This document shows, piece after piece, positions 8,920-16,751 of a stretch of DNA of 50,161 nt (position 1 is its first letter; each line of letters begins with the position of its first letter). The notes below the pieces were generated by a model. It did no database searches, was not told the origin of the DNA, and saw only the letters and a list, made by a program, of their open reading frames with translations. A program made the translations under genes and the position numbers. Origin of the DNA: Nocardia cyriacigeorgica NBRC 100375 (GTDB lineage Bacteria; Actinomycetota; Actinomycetes; Mycobacteriales; Mycobacteriaceae); contig NZ_BAFY01000220.1 of the NCBI RefSeq assembly GCF_000308555.1, positions 1-50,161 on the forward strand. Reading direction: 5' to 3'.

Positions 8920-9998
8920 CAGCGGCCCCCTTCCCCATGACAGCGCGGTGCGGCGTTGGTGTAGAGCGGCTGGTTGATCGTCGGCAGGCCCGCGGGCAGG
9001 TTCAGCTGCGGCGCGTCGGGAGCGCCCGGACCCGCGACGATATCGATGCCGCACAGATAGAACTGGAACCAGGAGCCGTAACTGCCGACGCGGCCGAGCT
9101 TTTCCATCTTGATCGGCAGCGTGGCCAGCGTTCGGTCCACTTCGTCGCGGCGCTCGTTGATCACCCCGGTGAGCTGATTGATGCCGGCGATGGTGCCCTG
9201 CAGCGACGGCCTGGTCGGCACCAGCAGCTCGGAGGTGGCGGTGGCGACGTCGCCGAGGGAGGTGACCGCGCGGCCGATAGTGTCGCGCTGCGCCGCGAGT
9301 CCGTCCACCAGCGCCGCGGTATTGACCACGAGCTGATCGAACTGGTCCTCGCGGGCATTGATGGTGTCGAGCACCTCGGTCAGATCACGCACCAGCTCCC
9401 CGATCACCGCGTCCTTGTCGGCGATCTTGTTGGTGAGAACCGCGGTGCTGGCGACCAGATCCGCGACGGTGCCCTGCTCGCCCTGGAAGACCTGGATGAT
9501 CTCGTAGGACAGCTTATTGACGTCCTCGGGCTGCAAGGTGCGAAACAGCGGCCGGAACCCGTCGAACAGGGTGGTCAGGTTCAGCGCGGGCCGGGTGCGC
9601 TCCAGCGGAATCGTCGCGCCCTCGTTGATCTTGCGGCCCTGTTCGCCGGGACCACGCTCCAACTCGATATAGCGCTGTCCGACCAGATTGCGGAAACGGA
9701 TGGTGGCCATGACCGAGGCGGGCAGCCACTCCCGGTCGGTGAGTTCGAATTTCACCTCGGCCACCCGGCGGTCCACGATCGAGATCCCGGTCACCTTGCC
9801 GACGCGGACACCGGCGATACGGATCTCATCACCGGGATTGAGCGAGGTGACGTCGGTGAAGCGGGCCTTGAACATGGTCCCGCCACCGGTGTAGTTGGCG
9901 ATGGACAGCCCCAGCATCACCGTCGCGAACAGCGTCACCACCACGAAGAGCACGAGTTTGGTGAGCGGCCCGCCAAGACCACGCAGCTGCGCCTTCAT
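8919..9998 (-). CDS. mceB: MceB, Mce-family lipid transport protein
   Basis: 359 aa. The N-terminus MKAQLRGLGGPLTK is followed by a membrane helix (about 14-33), the MCE domain with LNPGDEIRIAGVRVGKVTGI, a helical domain and a C-terminal part with paired cysteines (FYLCGIDIVAG and AAPRCHGEG). The start ATG 9998 overlaps the mceA stop (ATGA); an upstream in-frame start at 10052 would lie inside mceA and is less likely. Second MCE protein of the operon. Confidence 0.93.
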   Translation of the reverse strand: MKAQLRGLGGPLTKLVLFVVVTLFATVMLGLSIANYTGGGTMFKARFTDVTSLNPGDEIRIAGVRVGKVTGISIVDRRVAEVKFELTDREWLPASVMATIRFRNLVGQRYIELERGPGEQGRKINEGATIPLERTRPALNLTTLFDGFRPLFRTLQPEDVNKLSYEIIQVFQGEQGTVADLVASTAVLTNKIADKDAVIGELVRDLTEVLDTINAREDQFDQLVVNTAALVDGLAAQRDTIGRAVTSLGDVATATSELLVPTRPSLQGTIAGINQLTGVINERRDEVDRTLATLPIKMEKLGRVGSYGSWFQFYLCGIDIVAGPGAPDAPQLNLPAGLPTINQPLYTNAAPRCHGEGGR

Positions 9999-11347
9999 CG
10001 CACACTCACCTCGCTCCCGCGAAAGGCCGGTGCGGCGATCCTGGTCACCCACCCAGGCACCTGCTCCGGCGAACTACCCTGCGCGGCACCGTAGATCGCG
10101 CCGAGCGCATGCTGCTCCCCCGGCGAACCCGCGATGGTCGGCGTGTTGCCCGCGGGAAACACCCCGAACTGGGGTGGTTGCATGGCGCCGATCCGCTGAT
10201 CGCCGGGATTGCGGCTCGGCGGCTGATAGGAGCCGTCGTTATTGGGTCCGCCCGGATACTGTCCCGGATCCACACCCAGCGGGAACTCGGGGAAGCAGGC
10301 CGGGCCGCGGGTGTCGAGCCAGCGCGGTTCATCCTGATTGGGCAGGTAGCGACCGCGGGTGTTGACCAGCTCGATCGTCACCCGGGAGCCGGGCCGGTCG
10401 GTGCCCATGCCCATGATCTCGTCGATGCGCGGGCGCATCTTGGCGAAGTTGGCCAGCGCACAGGCATAGGTCGGCGAATAGGTGGCCAGCAGTTCCAGCG
10501 CCGGACGGGCGTCGGCGGCCACATCGATGACGTTGTCGTGGTTGGCGATCAGGAAATCGGCGGTCGCGGCGGAGGTGGGCGTCAGGGTGGCCAGCAGGAC
10601 GTCGATATCGGTGCGTCGCTGCACGATGGTCGCGTTGGTGGTGCGCAGTTTGTCCAGCGCGTCGATCAGCTGCGGTGCCGCGTCGGCGTACGTGATGGCG
10701 GTTTCGGCCAGGCTGCGCAGCCCCTCGCGCAGTTCGGGCAGCACCGCGTTGACGTCGGTGAGGATGACGTCGAGCCGGTCCAGCGTCGCGCCGAGCTCAT
10801 CGCCCTGCCCGGCCAGCGCCTGCGAGAGCGCGCCGAGGGTGGCCGCCAGATCCTGCGGCGGGATCGCCTGCAACAGCGGCAGCAGATCGTCGAGCAGTTT
10901 GCTCACCTCGATGGCATTGCCACTGGCGTCCTGATGCAGCGTCACCCCGGACGTCAGATGTTGTGGGCTCGGATCCGGCGGAATCAGCAGATCGACATAG
11001 CGTTCGCCGAACAACGTCTTGGGCAGCAGCCGCGCGGTCGAGTTCACCGGAATCTGCTCCGCGCGCTCGGGATCGATCGCGAGTTCGAGGGTCACCTGAC
11101 CGCCCTCGGCCCGGCTGGAACGAACCTCGCCGACGGTGACGCCGCGCGCCTTCACATCGGCGTTCTTGGTCAGCGCATTGCCGACGCTGTCGGTGATCAG
11201 CCGGACCTCGACCGAGTTCACGAAGGTCTTGTTGTAGATGGCCACCGTCGTCCACAGGAACAGCCCGACCACCACGAAGAAGGCGATGCCGAGCAGCCGG
11301 TTGCGCACCTTGGCCGTCGACCGCCACCACTGCACCCGGCTGCTCAT
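9995..11347 (-). CDS. mceA: MceA, Mce-family lipid transport protein
   Basis: 450 aa, first of the six MCE proteins. A basic N-terminus and membrane anchor (residues about 18-38, LLGIAFFVVVGLFLWTTVAI) are followed by the MCE domain with VKARGVTVGEVRSSRAEGG, a long helical segment, and a Pro/Gly/Asn-rich C-terminus (about 350-430). The start ATG 11347 overlaps the yrbEB stop as ATGA. The family forms an elongated tube that carries lipids from the cell envelope to the YrbE permease. Confidence 0.94.
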   Translation of the reverse strand: MSSRVQWWRSTAKVRNRLLGIAFFVVVGLFLWTTVAIYNKTFVNSVEVRLITDSVGNALTKNADVKARGVTVGEVRSSRAEGGQVTLELAIDPERAEQIPVNSTARLLPKTLFGERYVDLLIPPDPSPQHLTSGVTLHQDASGNAIEVSKLLDDLLPLLQAIPPQDLAATLGALSQALAGQGDELGATLDRLDVILTDVNAVLPELREGLRSLAETAITYADAAPQLIDALDKLRTTNATIVQRRTDIDVLLATLTPTSAATADFLIANHDNVIDVAADARPALELLATYSPTYACALANFAKMRPRIDEIMGMGTDRPGSRVTIELVNTRGRYLPNQDEPRWLDTRGPACFPEFPLGVDPGQYPGGPNNDGSYQPPSRNPGDQRIGAMQPPQFGVFPAGNTPTIAGSPGEQHALGAIYGAAQGSSPEQVPGWVTRIAAPAFRGSEVSVR

Positions 11348-12210
11348 CCGGCCACCCGCACTGTCGTCGTGGTGCCCCAGATCGCCAGGCTCAGAAAGAA
11401 ATCGAGCACATTGACCAGCACGATCGCCGCCCGCACCGCCCGGCCCACCGCCACCCCGACCCCGGCAGGTCCTCCGGTGGCATGGAAACCGTAATAGCAG
11501 TGCACCATGATGATCACGAAGGCGAACACCAGCACCTTGAGGAACGAATACAGCACGTCCTCCGGTGGCAGGAACAGCCCGAAATAGTGGTCATAGGACC
11601 CGCTGGATTGGCCGTTGAACCAGATACTGATCATCCGCGAGGCCAGGAAGGTGCCGAGCAGGCCGACGATATAGAGCGGGATGACGGCGAGGAATCCCGC
11701 GATCACCCTGGTCGTCACCAGAAACGGCACACCGGGCACCGCCATCACTTCCAGCGCGTCGATCTCCTCGGAAATGCGCATGGCGCCCAATTGCGCGGTG
11801 AAGCCGCAGCCCACCGTCGCCGACAAGGCCAGCGCCGCCACCAGCGGAGCGATTTCCCTCGTGTTGATATAGGCGGTGAGAAAACCGGTGAGCACCGAAC
11901 TGCCGAGCGAATCGAGCGCCTTGAAACCCTGGAGCCCGACCACCACGCCGACCGAACCCGACATGAACACGATGACGCCGATGGTTCCGCCGATCACCGC
12001 GAGCGCACCGCTGCCGAAGGTCACCTCGGCCAGCAGCCGCATCACCTCCTTGCGGTAGTGCACCGCGGTGCGCGGAATCCAGGCGATCGCCCTGGAGTAG
12101 AACGACATCTGCTCGCCGGCGCGATCGATGACGTTCAGCGGCGCGCGTGCGATATCCCCGGCCCGGCGGGCCGTTTTCGCGAAGGCCGGATTCCGGTAGC
12201 GGACAGCCAC
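11344..12210 (-). CDS. yrbEB: YrbEB, Mce permease subunit B (MlaE family)
   Basis: Integral membrane permease of the MlaE/YrbE family; with YrbEA it forms the transmembrane part of the Mce importer. It contains the family hallmark EEIDALEVMAVPG in the cytoplasmic loop that contacts the ATPase, several hydrophobic helices (for example SGALAVIGGTIGVIVFMSG) and a C-terminal GVGVAVGRAVRAAIV segment. I use GTG 12210 (MAVRYRNPAFAK); a TTG at 12237 inside the end of yrbEA would add nine residues and cannot be excluded. Downstream it is coupled to mceA by ATGA. Confidence 0.9.
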   Translation of the reverse strand: MAVRYRNPAFAKTARRAGDIARAPLNVIDRAGEQMSFYSRAIAWIPRTAVHYRKEVMRLLAEVTFGSGALAVIGGTIGVIVFMSGSVGVVVGLQGFKALDSLGSSVLTGFLTAYINTREIAPLVAALALSATVGCGFTAQLGAMRISEEIDALEVMAVPGVPFLVTTRVIAGFLAVIPLYIVGLLGTFLASRMISIWFNGQSSGSYDHYFGLFLPPEDVLYSFLKVLVFAFVIIMVHCYYGFHATGGPAGVGVAVGRAVRAAIVLVNVLDFFLSLAIWGTTTTVRVAG

Positions 12211-12214
12211 CGTC

Positions 12215-13009
12215 TCAGGAGCCCTTTGCGGGAACAATCTGCAAATAGATCAAGGTCAGGACCAGGTTCACGAAGAAAAGCACCAGGAACGTGATCACCA
12301 CTGATTGGTTCACCGCGTCGCCGACTCCTTTCGGACCCCCGCTCGGATGCAGCCCCTTGTACGCGGCGATCACGCCCGCGATCAGCCCGAAAACGGCCGC
12401 TTTGATCTCACCGATCCACAAATCGGGCAGCTGGGCCAGCGCCGAGAACGACGCGAGATAGGCGCCCGGCGTGCCGCCCTGCAACAAGACATTGAAGAAA
12501 TAGCCCCCGGCGATGCCGACCACCGACACCAGGCCGTTGAGCAGCAGCGCCACCAGCATCATGCCGAGCACGCGCGGTACGACCAGCTTCTGCACCGGAT
12601 CGACGCCGAGCACCTCCAGCGCGTCGATCTCCTCGCGGATGGTGCGTGAGCCCAGATCGGCGGCCACCGCGGAACCGGCCGCGCCCGCGATGATCAGCGC
12701 CGTCACCACCGGCGCCGCCTGCTGGACGGTCGCGAGCACGCTGGTCGCGCCGGTGAACGATTCGGCGCCGAGCTGTTTGATCAGCGACCCGGTCTGCAAT
12801 GCCACGACCGCGCCGAACGGAATCGCCACCAGGGCGCTGGGCAGGATCGACACACTGGCGATGAACCAGGATTGCTCGATGAATTCCCGCCATTGGAACG
12901 GCCGGCGAAACACCTTGCGCGCGACATCGAGAAACAGCGCGAAGATCTTTCCGGCCTGAGCGAACCCGGACTCGACCGGAGTCCGTAAACGCGCGAGCGT
13001 TGGGTTCAC
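12215..13009 (-). CDS. yrbEA: YrbEA, Mce permease subunit A (MlaE family)
   Basis: 264 aa MlaE-family permease, first gene of the mce operon. The coupling-helix motif EEIDALEVLGVDP is at residues 126-138, with about five to six hydrophobic helices around it and the C-terminal GGPKGVGDAVNQSVV signature of YrbE proteins. The start is GTG 13009; the upstream binding site is weak. The 137 bp before it contain the intrinsic terminator of the mceG-type ATPase gene, so this operon probably has its own promoter or depends on read-through. Confidence 0.93.
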   Translation of the reverse strand: MNPTLARLRTPVESGFAQAGKIFALFLDVARKVFRRPFQWREFIEQSWFIASVSILPSALVAIPFGAVVALQTGSLIKQLGAESFTGATSVLATVQQAAPVVTALIIAGAAGSAVAADLGSRTIREEIDALEVLGVDPVQKLVVPRVLGMMLVALLLNGLVSVVGIAGGYFFNVLLQGGTPGAYLASFSALAQLPDLWIGEIKAAVFGLIAGVIAAYKGLHPSGGPKGVGDAVNQSVVITFLVLFFVNLVLTLIYLQIVPAKGS

Positions 13010-13101
13010 GGTGGCCGATGTTACCTGCGTTACACCTTGCGACAGGCCCGCATAACTGCCGTGTCGCGGGGTTTATCGGCAGCCGGGCCCGAAAAAGCCG
13101 A

Positions 13102-13129
13102 ATACCGCGCCGGTGCTCCGGCGCGGTAT
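13102..13129 (-). terminator. Intrinsic terminator after mceG
   Basis: A perfect 12-bp stem (ATACCGCGCCGG, 13102-13113, with its complement 13118-13129) has a 4-nt loop. On the minus strand it is followed by TCGGCTTTTTCGGG, a usable T-tract. It lies 18 bp past the mceG stop and separates mceG from yrbEA. Confidence 0.85.
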
Positions 13130-13146
13130 CCGAGGGGGTGTGGTCT

Positions 13147-14220
13147 TTACCTGTTCGGCATCTGCTGGTGCGGCACGGTGGCGTCGTACGGACCGCCCTG
13201 CGACAGCTGGGCGGTGTCGTAGGACATCACCTGGGTGTCGTCGTTTTCGTCCAGCGACTGCTGGATGGCGACCTGCGCGGCATGCGGCAGGGTGTGCATG
13301 ATCTCGCGCACCCGCTGCTTGCGGCGATGCACAGCCTGACGCACCGGCATACCGGGCTGAGCCTTCATCTGCGGGATGATGCCCTCGATCTCCTCGGCGC
13401 CGCCGTGGTGGTGACCGGCGTCGACCATGGCCTGCTCGCGGGCCATCTGCGCCTCGTCCTTTTCCTCCGACATGCCGATCGGGCCGATCATGCGGCCGTT
13501 GAGGAACTGCTTGACCACCGGCTCGTCCGAGGTGAGCAGCACTTCGCGGGGGCCGAACATCACCAGCTGGCGGCGGAACAGCATGCCGATGTTGTCGGGC
13601 ACGGTGCGGGCCAGGTTGATGTTGTGGGTCACGATCAGGATCGTGGCGTCGATCTGGGCGTTGATGTCGATGAGCAGCTGGCTCAGGTAGGTGGTGCGGA
13701 CCGGGTCGAGACCGGAGTCCGGCTCGTCGACCAGGATGATCTGCGGGTCGAGCACCAGCGCGCGGGCCAGGCCGGCACGTTTGCGCATACCGCCGGAGAT
13801 TTCGCCGGGGAGCTTGAACTCCGCGCCGAGGAGACCGACCATCTCCATCTTCTCCATGACGATCTTCTTGATCTCCGACTCCGACTTCTTCGTGTGCTCA
13901 CGCAACGGGAAGGCGACGTTGTCGAACAGATGCATGGAGCCGAACAGCGCGCCGTCCTGGAACAGGACGCCGAACAGTTTGCGGATCTCGTAGAGCTCCT
14001 TGTTGGAGCAGGTGGTGATATCGGTGCCGTCGATGTAGATCGAACCGCGCTCGGGGCGCAGCAGACCGATCAGCGACTTCAGGAAGACCGACTTACCGGT
14101 ACCGGAGGGGCCGAGCAGCGCGCTGACCTCCCCGGCGGGCAGGGTGATCGAAACGTCCTGCCAAATCCGCTGGGAACCAAAGGACTTGGTAATGCCTTCG
14201 GTCCTGACCTCGACGCCCAC
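13147..14220 (-). CDS. mceG: MceG/Mkl-type ATPase of the Mce lipid importer
   Basis: ABC ATPase that energises Mce import. Walker A GPSGTGKS (residues 37-44), signature ISGGM (141-145), Walker B ILVDEP (162-167) and H-loop VTHN (H199) are intact. An additional C-terminal region of about 130 residues (GPIGMSEEKDEAQMAREQA, a His-rich GHHHGG, VREIMHTLP) is typical of mycobacterial Mkl and absent from ordinary ABC ATPases. The start is GTG 14220 (MGVEVRTEGITKSFG), which aligns with Mkl as I recall it and has GGAGG 7 nt upstream; longer starts lack support. It sits directly upstream of yrbEA but behind a terminator of its own. 357 aa. Confidence 0.93.
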   Translation of the reverse strand: MGVEVRTEGITKSFGSQRIWQDVSITLPAGEVSALLGPSGTGKSVFLKSLIGLLRPERGSIYIDGTDITTCSNKELYEIRKLFGVLFQDGALFGSMHLFDNVAFPLREHTKKSESEIKKIVMEKMEMVGLLGAEFKLPGEISGGMRKRAGLARALVLDPQIILVDEPDSGLDPVRTTYLSQLLIDINAQIDATILIVTHNINLARTVPDNIGMLFRRQLVMFGPREVLLTSDEPVVKQFLNGRMIGPIGMSEEKDEAQMAREQAMVDAGHHHGGAEEIEGIIPQMKAQPGMPVRQAVHRRKQRVREIMHTLPHAAQVAIQQSLDENDDTQVMSYDTAQLSQGGPYDATVPHQQMPNR

Positions 14221-14411
14221 GCCAACCTCCACATTTCTCAGCGAGCCGACCCACCGGCGAACCGCGCGCTCGACCTCGCGGTGTGTCACGTCACAGTGGG
14301 TTCGGTCACTCTATCGCATGGGCATGTCGTCGCACACCCCAACCTGACCGAAGAGTAACCACCGAACGGACCCGTTATTCGGGCGACCCCGACATGTGGC
14401 CGGAAAACACG

Positions 14412-14444
14412 AACGGGCGGCCCCTCGAAAAGGGACCGCCCGTT
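14412..14444 (-). terminator. Terminator after rplL
   Basis: An inverted repeat AACGGGCGG (14412-14420) and its complement (14436-14444) is extended by CCCT/AGGG pairs around a CGAAA loop. On the minus strand it is followed by TTCGTGTTTTCC. It lies just past the rplL stop at 14464 and upstream of mceG. Confidence 0.85.
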
Positions 14445-14463
14445 ACGGCGTTTCGCTCGGAAA

Positions 14464-14850
14464 TTACTTGACCGAGACCGAGGCGCCGGCCGCTTCCAGC
14501 TTCTCCTTGGCGGCGTCGGCAGCGTCCTTGGCGACCTTCTCCAGGATCGGCTTCGGGGCACCCTCGACGAGGTCCTTGGCTTCCTTCAGGCCCAGGCCGG
14601 AGACGATCTCGCGGACCACCTTGATGACCTGGATCTTCTTGTCGCCGGCACCCTCGAGGATGACGTCGAACTCGTCCTGCTCGGACTCGGCCTCGGCGGC
14701 ACCACCGGCAGCGGCGCCACCGACGGCGGCGACGGCGACCGGAGCGGCCGCGGTGACCTCGAACTTCTCCTCGAACTTCTTGACGAAGTCCGACAGCTCG
14801 AGCAGGGTCATGTTGCCGAAGGTCTCGAGCAGTTCGTCAACGTTGGCCAT
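14464..14850 (-). CDS. rplL: 50S ribosomal protein L7/L12
   Basis: 128 aa. Stalk protein that forms dimers on L10 and recruits translation factors. N-terminal dimerisation domain (MANVDELLETFGNMTLLELS), Ala/Gly hinge (about 35-58, AVGGAAAGGAAEAE) and the conserved C-terminal factor-binding domain (KIQVIKVVREIVSGLGLKEA). The ATG has AAGGAAAC upstream. Paired with rplJ 139 bp upstream. Confidence 0.98.
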   Translation of the reverse strand: MANVDELLETFGNMTLLELSDFVKKFEEKFEVTAAAPVAVAAVGGAAAGGAAEAESEQDEFDVILEGAGDKKIQVIKVVREIVSGLGLKEAKDLVEGAPKPILEKVAKDAADAAKEKLEAAGASVSVK

Positions 14851-14924
14851 TGTTGTTTCCTTTCGGTAGATGATGTCTGGGTCGGACGAGGATCGCGCCC
14901 TGTTTGATTTGCGGCGTTCACGGG

Positions 14925-14957
14925 GCCTGCGTGGTTACGCTCCGCTTCCGCCTCCGG
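14925..14957. repeat. Short dispersed repeat, copy 1 (between rplJ and rplL)
   Basis: A 33-bp element beginning GCCTGCGTGGTTACGCT is repeated at 22801-22833 between rplK and rplA with only two differences. It can fold into two mini-hairpins (GCGT-GGTT-ACGC and CCG-CCTC-CGG). Located 33 bp past the rplJ stop. No known function is recognised. Confidence 0.7.
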
Positions 14958-14989
14958 CCCCTGAGCTCACGCCGCGGGGTTGGTGGCGC

Positions 14990-15517
14990 TTATTCGGCGC
15001 CTTCGGCCCGCTTCTTGTCCTCGAGCGCGGCGGCCAGGCGGGCCACCTGCGACGCGGGAGCGTTGAACAGGCCTGCGGCCTTGGCCAGGTTGCCCTTCAG
15101 CGCACCGGCCAGCTTGGCCAGCAGCACCTCGCGGGTTTCCAGGTCGGCGATCTTCTCGACCTCGGACACGGACAGCGCGTTGCCGTCCATGTAGCCGCCC
15201 TTGATGACCAGCGCCTTGTGGTCCTTGGCGAAGGTCTTGAGCGCCTTCGCCGCGTTGACCGGCTCGCCCTGGATGAAGGCGATAGCGGTCGGTCCGACGA
15301 ACAAGTCGTCCAGGCCCTCGACACCGGCCTCGGCGGCAGCCCGCTTGACCAGGGTGTTCTTGGCGACGGAGTACGTGGCGTCGGCACCGAGCGCGCGGCG
15401 CAGTTCGGTGAGGGCACCAACGGACAGGCCACGGTATTCCGTGACGACGGTGGCCGTCGAGCTCTTGAACTGCTCAGCGATCTCCGCGACCGCGGTGACC
15501 TTCTCGGGTTTTGCCAT
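14990..15517 (-). CDS. rplJ: 50S ribosomal protein L10
   Basis: 175 aa. Stalk-base protein that binds 23S rRNA and L7/L12 dimers. MAKPEKVTAVAEIAEQF and LVIKGGYMDGNALSVSEVEKIADL are typical of actinobacterial L10. The ATG at 15517 has an excellent AGGAGG 8 nt upstream. It is preceded by a structured leader that is probably the L10 autoregulatory element. Confidence 0.98.
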   Translation of the reverse strand: MAKPEKVTAVAEIAEQFKSSTATVVTEYRGLSVGALTELRRALGADATYSVAKNTLVKRAAAEAGVEGLDDLFVGPTAIAFIQGEPVNAAKALKTFAKDHKALVIKGGYMDGNALSVSEVEKIADLETREVLLAKLAGALKGNLAKAAGLFNAPASQVARLAAALEDKKRAEGAE

Positions 15518-15529
15518 ACTTCGCCTCCT

Positions 15530-15745
15530 CTCTGATGTCGGTTCGGACCCGAACTACCGACCTGAGGTGGCGATACAACAAACGCCCCGGACGCAGAGCG
15601 TTCCGGGGCGCAATAGGACATACGATACGAGCCGGGGCCCGTGTCGAGTACCTGCCTCGGCTCTCCCTGCGTGGGCCGCCGGCTGCTGCCGGACCTTCGA
15701 CCGAACCCATGCGGGAACGGCGACCAACGGTCTTCGGTAGAACGG
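15530..15745 (-). ncRNA. Probable L10 leader (autoregulatory mRNA leader of rplJ-rplL)
   Basis: The rplJ 5' region is long and structured. It includes a GAAGACCG-containing segment (about 15729-15740 on the plus strand, read in reverse) that resembles L10-binding leaders, and ends in a strong hairpin, CGCCCCGGA (15583-15591) with its complement (15602-15610), followed on the minus strand by TTTGTTGT. In the family, excess L10 or L10-L12 binds the leader and represses rplJ-rplL. Assigned from context and motifs; a covariance-model search would be decisive. Confidence 0.5.
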
Positions 15746-15998
15746 ATTGGGTAGCGATCGAACACGTCGATAACTTCGCTTCAGAGTACCGGTAGGTCTC
15801 CCATCTGGCAAAACGGGGTTCAGGCATCCCGTTCCCTGAACTGGGCTGGGCCTCGAGTGCGACCACCCGCAGGGCCGAATCCCCACCGGTCCCGGCCGGG
15901 CCACGGTGTCGACTGAACGCTGCTCAGACCAGAGCCGGCGCCGCTCAGCGGCCGGTTCACGGAAGACGCCGGCTGCTCCTGCGTTCGTCCGACCTGCG
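15746..15998. other. Non-coding region upstream of the rplJ leader
   Basis: With the leader this makes 481 bp without a gene. Candidate frames (for example 15820-16140, minus) are Arg/Pro-rich and lack binding sites. It probably holds the rplJ promoter and the 3' end of the accessory transcript; no convincing terminator is visible. It is the downstream border of the accessory insertion. Confidence 0.5.
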
Positions 15999-16568
15999 CT
16001 AACCGTTCCGGGCATCGTTCAACTGCTGCATCAACACCTTGCTGCCAGTCCTGACGTCGGGGTGGAGGATCTTCGATAAGGCACGATAAGCATTGTCCCG
16101 GCGGTCTCGGCCGACCGCGCGGAACAACTGTTCTGCCCAACTACCGGACACCGGCGCACGGCCTGCCTCCTCGGTCAGCCGTTGTCTCAGTTGCTGGTTC
16201 TCCTGCTGCAACTGGTCCAGGTCCTCCTGCAGTCGCATGACCTCGGCCTGCATGCTCTTGGCTGCGAGATCGAGTGCTTCACACTTCTGCCTCCAGCCCG
16301 CTACATCAGCGAAATCGGCATGCACCGCTGTGTTCGGCCCGTCCGTCCCGGCGCCGCGTTGTCTACCCGCCATGGCGACTTTCGCGCCGCCCTCTTCGAA
16401 CTTCGAGCAGAGGAACGCGATATCGGCGGATACGCGCCACTCACGTTTTTTGGGATCCCATTTGCGGTACCGAGCATTCGATTTGAGTACCTCGAGAAGG
16501 TCGCCGTCATACTCGCTGAAGGCGACCAGCCAGTCCGCTCCCACTGGAGTGACGGTAACCGTCACCAT
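15999..16568 (-). CDS. Small coiled-coil protein with HARP-like N-terminus and J-domain-like C-terminus
   Basis: 189 aa, no confident family. Three parts are visible. Residues about 12-50 (WLVAFSEYDGDLLEVLKS then RKWDPKKREWRVSADI) resemble the small 'WD...W.V' module found in HARP/SMARCAL1-type proteins. Residues about 90-135 are a coiled coil (MQAEVMRLQEDLDQLQQENQ). The last 45 residues (NAYRALSKILHPDV then QQLNDARNG) contain an HPD motif between two helices, as in DnaJ J-domains. The start ATG 16568 has GGAGGG upstream. It lies 183 bp after the big helicase on the same strand and may work with it. The DNA-binding and Hsp70-recruiting roles are inferences from these resemblances. Confidence 0.65.
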   Translation of the reverse strand: MVTVTVTPVGADWLVAFSEYDGDLLEVLKSNARYRKWDPKKREWRVSADIAFLCSKFEEGGAKVAMAGRQRGAGTDGPNTAVHADFADVAGWRQKCEALDLAAKSMQAEVMRLQEDLDQLQQENQQLRQRLTEEAGRAPVSGSWAEQLFRAVGRDRRDNAYRALSKILHPDVRTGSKVLMQQLNDARNG

Positions 16569-16751
16569 GTGTATCCCTCCCGTGCATATCGTCGGCCTCC
16601 CCGACGGAAAGCTCCGAAATATCACACGCTTTGATCATGGGCAACCAGACCGCGCGGCTCCGGGTCCGAACCAGCAGCACGGAAGGCCTCTCCAATACCG
16701 GAGTGTCACCTGTGCGCACCACGTCCGACCGAACCCGATAGTCGCCTCCAT

